DNA of 64,000 nucleotides, taken from Nitrospira sp. GTDB lineage: Bacteria; Nitrospirota; Nitrospiria; Nitrospirales; Nitrospiraceae. Positions 25,843 to 34,036 of the stretch are shown piece by piece. A program made the translations under genes and the position numbers. Location of the stretch: the NCBI GenBank assembly GCA_009594865.1, contig VOPT01000035.1, positions 1 to 64,000 of the forward strand, in the 5' to 3' direction. Each line of letters opens with the position of its first letter. Positions within the stretch are counted from its first letter, which is position 1. Under the pieces are notes generated by a model. The model saw only the letters and a list, made by a program, of their open reading frames with translations. It did not search any database and was not told the origin of the DNA.

Positions 25843-27792
25843 CTACCGGGCTTGGCGAGGTGCTGAAAGATCCCATCCGACCGAAAAGAACACGAGGAGC
25901 CCGGCACCGGTCGTCTGCTTTGTGCGGGCGCTGGTTTCCCGGGGAGGCAACGGTTCATTGGCAATGATGCCGTCTCCCAGCACGCGAGTATCAAAATCCA
26001 AGGTGCCGCCGATGCCGAAATTGACAGTGTACCGATCGCGTGCATGCGGCCGGTATCCCGCCATGAGGCCGCCTGCCACGGCATCGATGATCCGGGATCC
26101 CGGCGCCACGGCGAGAAACGGCCCCCAACTCCATCGTTGTTCGTCCCATCGATCGATCCAGAGATGAACCTCCGGCATGACGCGCACCAGGTCGTTGCGT
26201 TCGTCATCGATGCGTACGATGCGGTTTGATGTGACGGAGACGGACTCCACTCGCCGCGGGCCCAGATTGTGAGTCCAGCCCAAGCCCAGACCGAATCCGA
26301 TGTTCTGAAAGAGCCAGGGGCCAGACTGGTCCTCTGCCGGCGGTGATTCAGTGCGGCTGTAGACCATGGCCGGGGATGTGAGTTCTTCCCTGCGGACCAC
26401 GGGCACCCCCCGCTCGCCTGCCGATTGGGAAGGTGGTGTTGGCGCAGAGGCAGGGCTGCTGGGGTCGGTTTCAGCAGGGGAAGAAGCCTGGGCAAGCGTG
26501 GTCGGTACAAACAGCCGTTCAGGCTTCATCTGTTCCGTGACGCGCTCAGGAGGATCTTGCGGTAAGGGTGTTGGTCTCATCGGGTGGAGAGAATATTCGG
26601 TCGTAACCGGTGGCGAGGGGGCGGCCGGTGGAGCGCAGTCACTGTCGAACGGTTGCTCCAACGGGATTGGTGGAGAGACGGCGCGCTGCGCCGTCTCCTG
26701 TAGGGTTGCGGCGGGCGTCCCCAAATTCGAAGGAACGGTTGCCGGTGGTGCCGGGGCGGTGGCTTGTCGTTCAGGGTTCGGTGGCAATGGCGGCGTCGTA
26801 GCTGATGGTTCCGGAGTTGATACCGGCTGCGTGTCAGGTGAAGCTGACGCGGCCACTGCCGGTTGTTCGGGATGTGAACCGGTCGGCGACGATATTTCAG
26901 GGGGATTCTCACGTGTCACGGCAGGGGGAGCGGCTGCCGGATCTGACCGTTCGGCTTGTGGGTGTCCAGGGGAGAGCCCCGGCGCTTGTTCAGGCTGATC
27001 AAGAGGCACGGTGAACGCGGGTATTTCTGTGGAACTGCGCCGTCCGCTCGAATCGATGTCGGCAGGCGCTGTGACGACGACGTGAGTGGAATCTCGTGAT
27101 CCCTCACCAGAGCCTTGGGGATGTATGGGAGGGACGGTAGCCGGTATGGCCCGAGCAGGTGGCCTGCTGAAGGCTTGACGCAGAGAAGCATTGGCGCTTT
27201 CCATGGCCAAGATCGCCGGCGTCCTTCCGCCGCTGTCCTGAATCTGGGGATCAGCTCCAGAACGAATCAGCCGGTCGATCACGGCGGTTTGTCGCGCCAC
27301 GCGGTCTGCGCGTGATTCGCCCGTCGTTTCCCAGAAACGCCTGACGGCTTGGTGAAGTGCCGTAAATCCGAGCTCGTTCCGGATGGATGTCCGCGCGCCT
27401 GCGGTTAGGAGCGCGTCGACGCAGGCCAGATGGCTTTGGAGACTGGCCTCATGCAAGGCGGTATTGCCGTCCCGATCTCGTGCCTCCACGTCCGCGCCTT
27501 GATGCAGGAGCAAGAGGACGAGCGCAAGGTTGCCGTTTGTTGCCGCGGTGACGAGCGGCGTGGCCCCTCGGGCATTGCGGGCTTCGATATTCGCTCCGCG
27601 GTCGAGCAACACCTGGATTCTGGCAGGAGTGCTTTCGGTGAGGGCCGTATGGATCGTTTGTTCCGCGTCGACAACAGTGGCGACTGGCTTTGCCCGCTTC
27701 TCGACGGGACGAGCATCGCTGACGGACCAGCATCCGCAAATCACAAGGAGGATGGCGCAGGTCACGCCGGTGCTGTGGTGCAAGCGACCCAC
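25843..27792 (-). CDS. Exported ankyrin-repeat protein with proline-rich linker and barrel-like C-terminus
   Basis: A 649-residue secreted protein. A signal peptide ends near VICGC (a possible lipobox, Cys21). Residues about 42-205 are ankyrin repeats, with hallmarks LLDRGANIEARNARGATPL, LLLHQGADVEARDRDGNTAL and LLTAGARTSIRNELGFTAL. Residues about 205-500 are a low-complexity Pro/Ala/Ser/Thr linker. The last 150 residues are strand-rich (FGLGLGWTHNLG, HLWIDRW, VNFGIGGTLDFD), resembling an outer-membrane barrel or OmpA-like beta domain. This combination suggests ankyrin repeats displayed on a linker, for protein binding in the periplasm or outside the cell. The strand-rich tail is my reading, not a family match. 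Confidence 0.7.
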   Translation of the reverse strand: MGRLHHSTGVTCAILLVICGCWSVSDARPVEKRAKPVATVVDAEQTIHTALTESTPARIQVLLDRGANIEARNARGATPLVTAATNGNLALVLLLLHQGADVEARDRDGNTALHEASLQSHLACVDALLTAGARTSIRNELGFTALHQAVRRFWETTGESRADRVARQTAVIDRLIRSGADPQIQDSGGRTPAILAMESANASLRQAFSRPPARAIPATVPPIHPQGSGEGSRDSTHVVVTAPADIDSSGRRSSTEIPAFTVPLDQPEQAPGLSPGHPQAERSDPAAAPPAVTRENPPEISSPTGSHPEQPAVAASASPDTQPVSTPEPSATTPPLPPNPERQATAPAPPATVPSNLGTPAATLQETAQRAVSPPIPLEQPFDSDCAPPAAPSPPVTTEYSLHPMRPTPLPQDPPERVTEQMKPERLFVPTTLAQASSPAETDPSSPASAPTPPSQSAGERGVPVVRREELTSPAMVYSRTESPPAEDQSGPWLFQNIGFGLGLGWTHNLGPRRVESVSVTSNRIVRIDDERNDLVRVMPEVHLWIDRWDEQRWSWGPFLAVAPGSRIIDAVAGGLMAGYRPHARDRYTVNFGIGGTLDFDTRVLGDGIIANEPLPPRETSARTKQTTGAGLLVFFSVGWDLSAPRQAR

Positions 27793-27828
27793 GGGTCCCC
27801 ACGAAAGGCCAGGCAGAAGTTTGCAATG

Positions 27829-27856
27829 CGGACTGTATGGTTTAGCATACAGTCCG
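27829..27856. promoter_or_regulatory. Perfect 11-base palindrome upstream of the ankyrin gene
   Basis: CGGACTGTATG (27829-27839) is perfectly repeated in inverse after a six-base loop (27846-27856). It lies 37 bases upstream of the ankyrin gene start, between it and the previous minus-strand gene. No T-run follows on either strand, so an operator or a 5'-leader hairpin is more likely than a terminator. Confidence 0.45.
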
Positions 27857-27986
27857 GTGCGGCGTCATCAGCAGTTGTGTGGAAAAACAGGCCGCTTCGA
27901 GGGGGTGAAGGCAGCAAACCGGCGGACGAGAGACCGTCTTTCAGTCACGCGCTCGCCGGCTGAGTGAGAGCAGGTCCGGCGCAGTC

Positions 27987-28493
27987 CTACCAGTGACGAT
28001 GCCACCGTCCATAATAGGGACGATAGAACCGCGGTCCCCAGGCGTAGGGGCGCGCGTAAAACGGAGCGCCGTACATCCACGGGCGTCCGAGGTACAGGCC
28101 GAATCCTACCGACGGGTATCCGTACGACAATCCCGGCGCAATTCCAGGAGACACGTAGGTATAGGTTGAGGGAGCGGAGGATTGTTGCGCCATCTGCCGC
28201 TGCAGCTCAGCCGTCATGGCGTGTTGGCGGTCGGCTTGGTCTTTCAACTGACCGACGGTGCTTTGCTGAAGCTGGACTTCCGCCTCCAGCTTGGATATTT
28301 TCTCCCGCTGAATTTCGATAAAGGCCTGCAGGCATCGAGTGTGGGCATCACCCGTGTAGTTGCTGCATTCCCACGGGCCCGACGATTCCGCGCCAAACAC
28401 CGGCAGCGCGAACAACAGGGCGCTGAATCCTATTGCGAGAGCGGTAAACCTTTGCCGAGGGGATTCCAATCGGTGTGTCGCAAGACGTACCAT
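27987..28493 (-). CDS. Hypothetical exported protein with coiled coil and Gly/Tyr/Arg-rich tail
   Basis: A 168-residue protein. The N-terminus is a signal peptide (FSALLFALPVFGAESSG), followed by CSNYTGDAHTRC with two Cys that may form a disulfide, a coiled coil at about 45-92 (KISKLEAEVQLQQSTVGQLK), then a tail rich in Gly, Tyr, Pro, Arg and Trp ending GRWHRHW. Proteins of this type are common, uncharacterised exported proteins. GGGAGGAG lies just upstream of the ATG. No function can be assigned. Confidence 0.65.
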   Translation of the reverse strand: MVRLATHRLESPRQRFTALAIGFSALLFALPVFGAESSGPWECSNYTGDAHTRCLQAFIEIQREKISKLEAEVQLQQSTVGQLKDQADRQHAMTAELQRQMAQQSSAPSTYTYVSPGIAPGLSYGYPSVGFGLYLGRPWMYGAPFYARPYAWGPRFYRPYYGRWHRHW

Positions 28494-28659
28494 GACGCTC
28501 CTCCCTGGCTAGCTACTCATAGCCTATCATGGCGTTGCCGGTGAAGAACAGATCCGGCTCATAGAGCGTGAAACGAATGACTGCCTCCTTGGTTGACAGA
28601 GACGGGGCGAGAATCGCTGCCGGTCTCACAGGCAGGAGAGACACAAAGGAGAAGAACAT

Positions 28660-29610
28660 ATGGCAGAGAAACAGGTGATTGCGGTGGTCGGGGCGACCGG
28701 AATGCAAGGGGGTGGGTTGGTCCGGGCGATATTGGCCGATCCTGCCAGTGGTTTCACAGTGCGCGCGTTGACCAGGGACGTCCATTCGGACAAGGCCAAG
28801 GAACTCGCCCGGCTTGGCGCAGAAGTCGTGGCTGCCGATGTGCATGACGGAGAGAGTTTGAAGCGGGCATTTGCCGGCGCAACCGGCGCGTTTTGTGTCA
28901 CGTTTTTCTGGGCGCATTTGTCTCCCGAAAAGGAATACGCCGAAGCGGAGGCCATGGCCAAGGCCGCCAAGGCGGCGGGGGTGCGGCATGTGGTCTGGTC
29001 GACTCTCGAAGATACGCGTCGGTGGGTTCCGCTCTCCGATAACCGGATGCCGACGTTGATGGGCAAATATAAGGTGCCGCACTTCGATGCCAAGGGGGAA
29101 GCGGACCAGCTGTTCAAGCAATTGGCTGTGCCGACGACGTTCCTGCTCACATCGTTTTACTGGGACAACCTCATTTACTTCGGCATGGGGCCGAAACCAG
29201 GTCCGGATGGCACGCTCGCGTTTACTCTCCCCATGGGCGAGGCGCGGTTGCCCGGGATTGCGGCGGACGATATCGGGAAGTGTACCTTGGGCATGTTCAA
29301 AAAGCGGGACGCCTATCTTGGCAAAACGGTCGGCATCGCGGGCGAGCATCTCACCGGGTCACAAATGGCCGCCGCCTTGAGCAAGGCGCTCGGGCGCGAG
29401 GTGCGGTACCAGGCGGTGCCGCCGGAAGTCTACCGGACCTTCGGATTTCCGGGGGCGGACGATCTGGGCAATATGTTTCAGTTTAAGCGCGACTTTAATG
29501 CCGTCTTTTGCGCGGCCCGAGAACCGGCGATCGCCCGGGCGCTCAATGGCGGATTGCAGACATTTGCGCAGTGGCTGGAGACAAACAAGGCACGGATTCC
29601 CCTCTCCTAG
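28660..29610 (+). CDS. NmrA/HSCARG-like NAD(P)-binding protein
   Basis: A 316-residue atypical SDR. The motif VVGATGMQGGGLVRAI (about 8-23) is the NmrA-type GxxGxxG; RALTRDVHSDKAKELARLGA and EVVAADVHD follow as in HSCARG/NmrA proteins. No YxxxK catalytic pair is evident, fitting the regulatory, redox-sensing members of the family rather than a dehydrogenase. GLPGIAADDIG and EHLTGSQMAAALSKALGREV mark the C-terminal half. AAAGGAGAAG precedes the ATG. The gene stands alone on the plus strand. Confidence 0.85.
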   Translation: MAEKQVIAVVGATGMQGGGLVRAILADPASGFTVRALTRDVHSDKAKELARLGAEVVAADVHDGESLKRAFAGATGAFCVTFFWAHLSPEKEYAEAEAMAKAAKAAGVRHVVWSTLEDTRRWVPLSDNRMPTLMGKYKVPHFDAKGEADQLFKQLAVPTTFLLTSFYWDNLIYFGMGPKPGPDGTLAFTLPMGEARLPGIAADDIGKCTLGMFKKRDAYLGKTVGIAGEHLTGSQMAAALSKALGREVRYQAVPPEVYRTFGFPGADDLGNMFQFKRDFNAVFCAAREPAIARALNGGLQTFAQWLETNKARIPLS

Positions 29611-29636
29611 CAGGAGGGACGGTGCCCGGGGAGTCC

Positions 29637-29855
29637 TTAGTGCTGGGACTTCTGCTTGGTGAGGTGGCAGGCGGAGGTGAACGGATTACACCGCAGCCGG
29701 TGAATCTTGATCGTCCGCAATTTTTCCGGTCCTGCCGTGATCTGCGGCTCCGGATGACGCTCTCCGTTCGTGAGGACCGGAAACGAAGCCAGCGTCGTCA
29801 GGATACAGATGGACAGGACGGCCACCACCCAGACAAAGTACAGTGAGTAACGCAT
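29637..29855 (-). CDS. Small hypothetical membrane-anchored protein
   Basis: A 72-residue product with one hydrophobic N-terminal segment (SLYFVWVVAVLSICILTTLA), then a short polar tail with two Cys (RCNPFTSAC). It may be a small membrane-anchored or exported protein. No family recognised. It occupies the 433-base gap between the NmrA-like gene and the symporter gene; nothing else is visible there except a candidate promoter for the symporter. The ribosome-binding site is weak, so the call is tentative. Confidence 0.4.
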   Translation of the reverse strand: MRYSLYFVWVVAVLSICILTTLASFPVLTNGERHPEPQITAGPEKLRTIKIHRLRCNPFTSACHLTKQKSQH

Positions 29856-29990
29856 GGCCTATTCGTATCATGGTGCGGTTGGAAGTCAATGAAATGGTCG
29901 TTTGTCGCCATCGCTTCCCGTTGGTGATGGTTGCGCCCTGCTGTCGTTCATAGGATTCGTGGACTCGGTTCAGGCAGTTTCTTCTCGCCG

Positions 29991-30019
29991 TTGCGCAAGC
30001 GAGGCGCTGTCGCTACAAT
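29991..30019 (+). promoter_or_regulatory. Candidate sigma-70 promoter for the symporter gene
   Basis: TTGCGC (29991-29996) and TACAAT (30014-30019) lie 17 bases apart, 25 bases before the first ATG of the symporter gene. The -10 box matches the consensus at five of six positions. Confidence 0.5.
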
Positions 30020-30043
30020 CCCATCGCTTGCCGCCGCCGGCGG

Positions 30044-31579
30044 ATGTCGTCTCACCGACAGGCACATGGCCTCATGCTCCTCTCCTTCGTGATTCTGTAC
30101 CTTGCCGGCTCCGTCGGGATCGGGCTCTACGCGGCGACTCGTGTCCACAACACCAAGGATTTTGCCGTCGCCGGCCGGTCTCTTCCTTTCCCGGTGGTGA
30201 CGGCGACGGTGTTTGCGACCTGGTTCGGGGCCGAGACCGTTCTTGGGATTTCCGCCACCTTTGTCAAAGACGGGCTTCGGGCGGTCGTCGCCGACCCCTT
30301 CGGCTCGAGCCTCTGTTTGATTCTGGCCGGTCTGTGGTTTGCCCGCCGGCTCTACCGATTGAACCTCCTCACGATCGGAGACTTTTACCGGTTGCGGTAT
30401 AACCGCGGGGTCGAAGTCCTGTGCACCTTGTGCATCGTCGCCTCATACCTGGGGTGGGTCTCGGCCCAGATTAAAGCGTTGGGGCTGGTGTTCAACGTCG
30501 TCACGGACGGAGCCATGAGCCAGTCTGCCGGCATGGTGCTGGGTGCGCTCATCGTGTTGACGTACACCACATTCGGCGGCATGTTCTCCGTGGCGATTCT
30601 CGACTTCGTGCAGATCACCATCATTATGGGCGGCATGCTCTACATCGGGTCCGTCATTAGCGGCCTGGCCGGTGGTGTGGGGACGGTGGTCACTCATGCG
30701 GCGGCGGCGGGCAAATTGGATTTTTTCCCGCCCGCACGGATCGAGACGTGGATTCCGTTCCTGGGGGCCTGGGTCACCATGATGTTCGGATCCATCCCGC
30801 AGCAGGATGTCTTTCAGCGGATTACCTCGGCCAAGGATGAGGGCACCGCGGTGCGGGGTTCCGTGCTCGGCGGCACGTTGTATTTTTTCTTCGCCTTCGT
30901 GCCGATGTTTCTGGCTTATTCCGCGACACTGATCGATCCGGCGCAGGTGTCGATTCTGCTGGAGCGGGACTCCCAGCTCATTCTTCCGACCTTGATCGTG
31001 CAACACACGCCGCTCGCCGCGCAGATCGTTTTCTTTGGCGCCTTGTTGTCCGCGATCATGAGTTGTTCATCGGCCACGTTGCTCGCGCCGTCCGTGGCCT
31101 TCAGTGAAAATATCGTCAAGAGCCTGGTGCCGACCATCGGCGATCGGGGCCTGCTCGCGGTCATGCGGTCGGTGCTGGTCGGGTTCGCTTCGCTGGTGTT
31201 GCTGTTCGCGCTCAACTCGGAAGCCAGCATTTTTAAGATGGTGGAAAGTGCGTATAAAGTGACGCTGGTGGCGGCCTTTGTCCCGCTCCTGGCGGGCCTG
31301 TACTGGGCGCGCGCGACGGCGCAAGGCGCGATACTCGCCATTGTCGCCGGGCTCGCGACCTGGCTGACGTTGGAGTGCATGGTCACGCCGGATCAGGTCT
31401 GGCCGCCGCAGTTAGTGGGCGCCTTGGTGGCGGCAGGCGGCATGGTGGTCGGATCGTTGCTGCCTCAGTGGATTCCGCCTCCGGTAACCACCGACGCTCC
31501 AGGTGGTCATCAGTCTCACCGTCTGCCGGTGGGATCGCGTACCGGGACGCATCAGTCGCATTTAAGCGGGGGACACTGA
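30044..31579 (+). CDS. Sodium:solute symporter (SSF) family transporter
   Basis: A 511-residue membrane protein with about 13 hydrophobic segments. SSF markers are VHNTKDFAVAGRSLPFPV near the N-terminus, TWFGAETVLGIS, YRLRYNRGVEVL, and IPQQDVFQRITSAKDEG. Such transporters take up organic solutes (sugars, amino acids, organic acids) with Na+; the substrate cannot be read here. The tail after the last helix is His-rich (QSHRLPVGSRTGTHQSH). A later ATG at 30074 starts just before the first helix and is an equally possible start. Its last 18 bases overlap the 3' end of the convergent hybrid-kinase gene. Confidence 0.9.
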   Translation: MSSHRQAHGLMLLSFVILYLAGSVGIGLYAATRVHNTKDFAVAGRSLPFPVVTATVFATWFGAETVLGISATFVKDGLRAVVADPFGSSLCLILAGLWFARRLYRLNLLTIGDFYRLRYNRGVEVLCTLCIVASYLGWVSAQIKALGLVFNVVTDGAMSQSAGMVLGALIVLTYTTFGGMFSVAILDFVQITIIMGGMLYIGSVISGLAGGVGTVVTHAAAAGKLDFFPPARIETWIPFLGAWVTMMFGSIPQQDVFQRITSAKDEGTAVRGSVLGGTLYFFFAFVPMFLAYSATLIDPAQVSILLERDSQLILPTLIVQHTPLAAQIVFFGALLSAIMSCSSATLLAPSVAFSENIVKSLVPTIGDRGLLAVMRSVLVGFASLVLLFALNSEASIFKMVESAYKVTLVAAFVPLLAGLYWARATAQGAILAIVAGLATWLTLECMVTPDQVWPPQLVGALVAAGGMVVGSLLPQWIPPPVTTDAPGGHQSHRLPVGSRTGTHQSHLSGGH

Positions 31580-33922
31580 ATGCAGGATCTCGCGCACGAG
31601 GCGGATCAAGTCTTCAGGCGAGAACGGCTTCTGTAAAAACGTGGTCTGCCCCTGGCTCTCGGCGCCTGTCACCGGCAGGTTGTCGCTGTACCCCGACATG
31701 TAGAGTACCTTCAAATCGCCAAAGTGGCTTCGCAGCCGCGTCGCCAGCTCCTTGCCGTTCATGCCCGGCATCACCAGGTCGGTAATCAATAAATCGATGT
31801 GCAGGGTATTGCGCCGGATGAGATCCATCGCCTGGAACCCGTCCTCTGCTTCGTGCACGGTGTACCCATGCGTGCGAAGAATATGCTGCGTCAGCAGGCG
31901 GACGGAAGGCTCATCTTCCACGAGGAGAATGATCTCTGTCCCGGTTTTGTGTTCCGGTTCGGTCGATGCGGGCGGCAACGCGATATTCGGCGGCACGACC
32001 TCCGGAAGAAAAACCGTCATCGTGGTGCCCTGCCCCACCTCGCTCTCGACGGAAATCGTGCCTCCGCTCTGGTGCACGATGCCGTAGACCGTGGAGAGGC
32101 CGAGGCCGGTTCCCCGCCCGGTCGGTTTGGTCGTAAAAAACGGCTCGAAGATTTTCGCCTTCGTGGCCGGATCGATGCCGGTTCCCGTGTCGTGCACACG
32201 CAGCCGGACATAGGTTCGAGTCGTACGCGAGTCGTGTCCGGGCCCCCACACCTCGTGCGGAAGCACCTGAGAGGTATCGATGGTCAAGGTGCCGCCATGC
32301 GGCATTGCGTCGCGGGCGTTGACGGCCAGATTGAGCAACACCTGTTCGAGTTGCACGGCGTCGGCTTTGACCCATCGCGGGCTGGGATCGAGCTGTAACA
32401 CGATTGTGACGTGCTCGCCGATCAAACTCTTTAGAAGCGCCATCAGGTCGCGGATCACCCGATGCAGATCTAAGGAGACCGGGTGGAGCATCTGCTTGCG
32501 GCTGAAGGCGAGTAGTTGGCCGGTGAGTGCCGCGCAGCGTTCACCGGCGCGCTGGATTTCCTGCACGAAGTAGCGGGCTGAGGAGTCGTGACTTAGCTCC
32601 TGAAGCAGGACGGCACTGTACCCGAGGATGACCGTCATCACGTTGTTAAAATCGTGTGCCACCCCGCCGGCCAATCGCCCGACCGCTTCCATTTTTTGGG
32701 CTTGTCTCAGCTGGTCTTCCAGTTCGCGGGCATCCGTAATATCTTCCGTAATGCCGCTGAGACTATCGACCTCACCGGTGCCAGTGCGATGAATCACCAT
32801 CCGATCGTGAATCCACCGGGTTTTTCCGTCGGGCCGTACGATGCGATACAGCAATTGCACGTCGCGTCCTGTCGGACGGGTCAATTCCGCGTCGTACACC
32901 TCGGTGACCATCCGCTGGTCGTCCGGATGTACGCAATCGCGCCAGAGTTTGGGGTTTTCATAAAACCGAACGGCCGGCAGTCCCCAGATTCGCTCGAAGG
33001 CCGGGTTTACGTAGAGCACTTGAGGTGGGTGTGCTTGAGCGAACCAGACGCCCTGGTTCAGATTGTCGGTGAGATAATTGAATCGTTTTTCGCTCGAAAG
33101 CCGGGCCCCTTCCGTCCGCCGATGTTCCCGTACCTCGTCTTGCAACCGGCTATTGGCTTGAGCCAGGTCTGCCGTGCGTTTCGCGATGCGCTGTTCGAGA
33201 TCGCTCTGAGCCGTTCTCAATTGCTCCTCAATGGCGCGGCGATCATGGATTTCTTTGGTGATGTCTTGATTCAGCCGCTCCACGGCTTCCGTGCGCATGG
33301 TGAGTGACTGCACCAGGTTGAGCTTTTCTAACTGCAACCGCATGGAGGACAGCAGGACGTGGTTAAAGGTCCAGGAAGAGTGGATCGTGGCAAAGAGAAA
33401 CAGCGTGCCCATCACGCCCATGATCAGATGAAAGTCATGGCCGCTGAAGAAGAGATGCCCCAGCATGGGAAGGGTCACGGGCAAGGCATAGCACAGGAAC
33501 AGGGGAAAGGAGACCGACAGCACCGAGACCGCCCCGGCCGTCATCCCGCCCAGCACGAACAGCTGCACCAATTCGTAGGGCAGCGGAATTTCCGGCGTGA
33601 GAAAATAGACGCTGCCCCCCCAGCCGACGCCGGCCATGGTGGTCGTTACCAGCATCCAGCGGTGCCAGTCGGCGCTGCTCCATGCCGCTGGCGTTGCCCG
33701 GCGATAGTTGTAGATCAGGAGCGTCCGAGCACCGGCCGCCAACCAGAGGATGGTCACCCAGGCCAGGAGTGGCGCGTGGGGAACCACGGGCCATTCCACT
33801 GCGGCAAGAATGGCGGCATTGACGGCGCTCGCCAACACGCCAGTGGGCATGTTGCGATACAGAACAGAGACTTGTTGTGACTGGAGTTCCTTGGCCGGGT
33901 CGGTGTGGGCCGGGCGATCCAT
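31562..33922 (-). CDS. Membrane hybrid sensor histidine kinase (TM-PAS-HisKA-HATPase-REC)
   Basis: A protein of about 786 residues. An N-terminal domain with six or seven TM helices (about 25-195) is followed by a coiled coil, a PAS domain (LNQGVWFAQAHPPQVLYVNP), an H-box AGGVAHDFNNVMTVILGYS, N- and G-boxes (LNLAVNARDAMPHGG, GRGTGLGLSTVYGIV) and a C-terminal receiver with Asp near 715 (LLITDLVMPGMNG). It senses an unknown signal through the TM or PAS domain and passes phosphate to its own receiver; no output regulator is adjacent. A GTG at 33958 is an alternative start. It converges on the symporter gene, a possible signal link. Confidence 0.9.
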   Translation of the reverse strand: MDRPAHTDPAKELQSQQVSVLYRNMPTGVLASAVNAAILAAVEWPVVPHAPLLAWVTILWLAAGARTLLIYNYRRATPAAWSSADWHRWMLVTTTMAGVGWGGSVYFLTPEIPLPYELVQLFVLGGMTAGAVSVLSVSFPLFLCYALPVTLPMLGHLFFSGHDFHLIMGVMGTLFLFATIHSSWTFNHVLLSSMRLQLEKLNLVQSLTMRTEAVERLNQDITKEIHDRRAIEEQLRTAQSDLEQRIAKRTADLAQANSRLQDEVREHRRTEGARLSSEKRFNYLTDNLNQGVWFAQAHPPQVLYVNPAFERIWGLPAVRFYENPKLWRDCVHPDDQRMVTEVYDAELTRPTGRDVQLLYRIVRPDGKTRWIHDRMVIHRTGTGEVDSLSGITEDITDARELEDQLRQAQKMEAVGRLAGGVAHDFNNVMTVILGYSAVLLQELSHDSSARYFVQEIQRAGERCAALTGQLLAFSRKQMLHPVSLDLHRVIRDLMALLKSLIGEHVTIVLQLDPSPRWVKADAVQLEQVLLNLAVNARDAMPHGGTLTIDTSQVLPHEVWGPGHDSRTTRTYVRLRVHDTGTGIDPATKAKIFEPFFTTKPTGRGTGLGLSTVYGIVHQSGGTISVESEVGQGTTMTVFLPEVVPPNIALPPASTEPEHKTGTEIILLVEDEPSVRLLTQHILRTHGYTVHEAEDGFQAMDLIRRNTLHIDLLITDLVMPGMNGKELATRLRSHFGDLKVLYMSGYSDNLPVTGAESQGQTTFLQKPFSPEDLIRLVREILHSVSPA

Positions 33923-34036
33923 GGGAGGACCCCGCTCGATAACAGATGCGTCCTGCACGCGATACCCGTTAGGCGGCGACGCTCCGCACGCCCCGTCGGA
34001 TAGCGTACTCTAGCACGATCGTTGACCAGGCGCGCA

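Noticed and set aside
28513..29349. A 278-residue open frame on the minus strand
   Set aside because: It is antisense to the NmrA-like gene, which has a clear motif and ribosome-binding site; the protein is His/Arg/Pro-rich as expected of a shadow frame.
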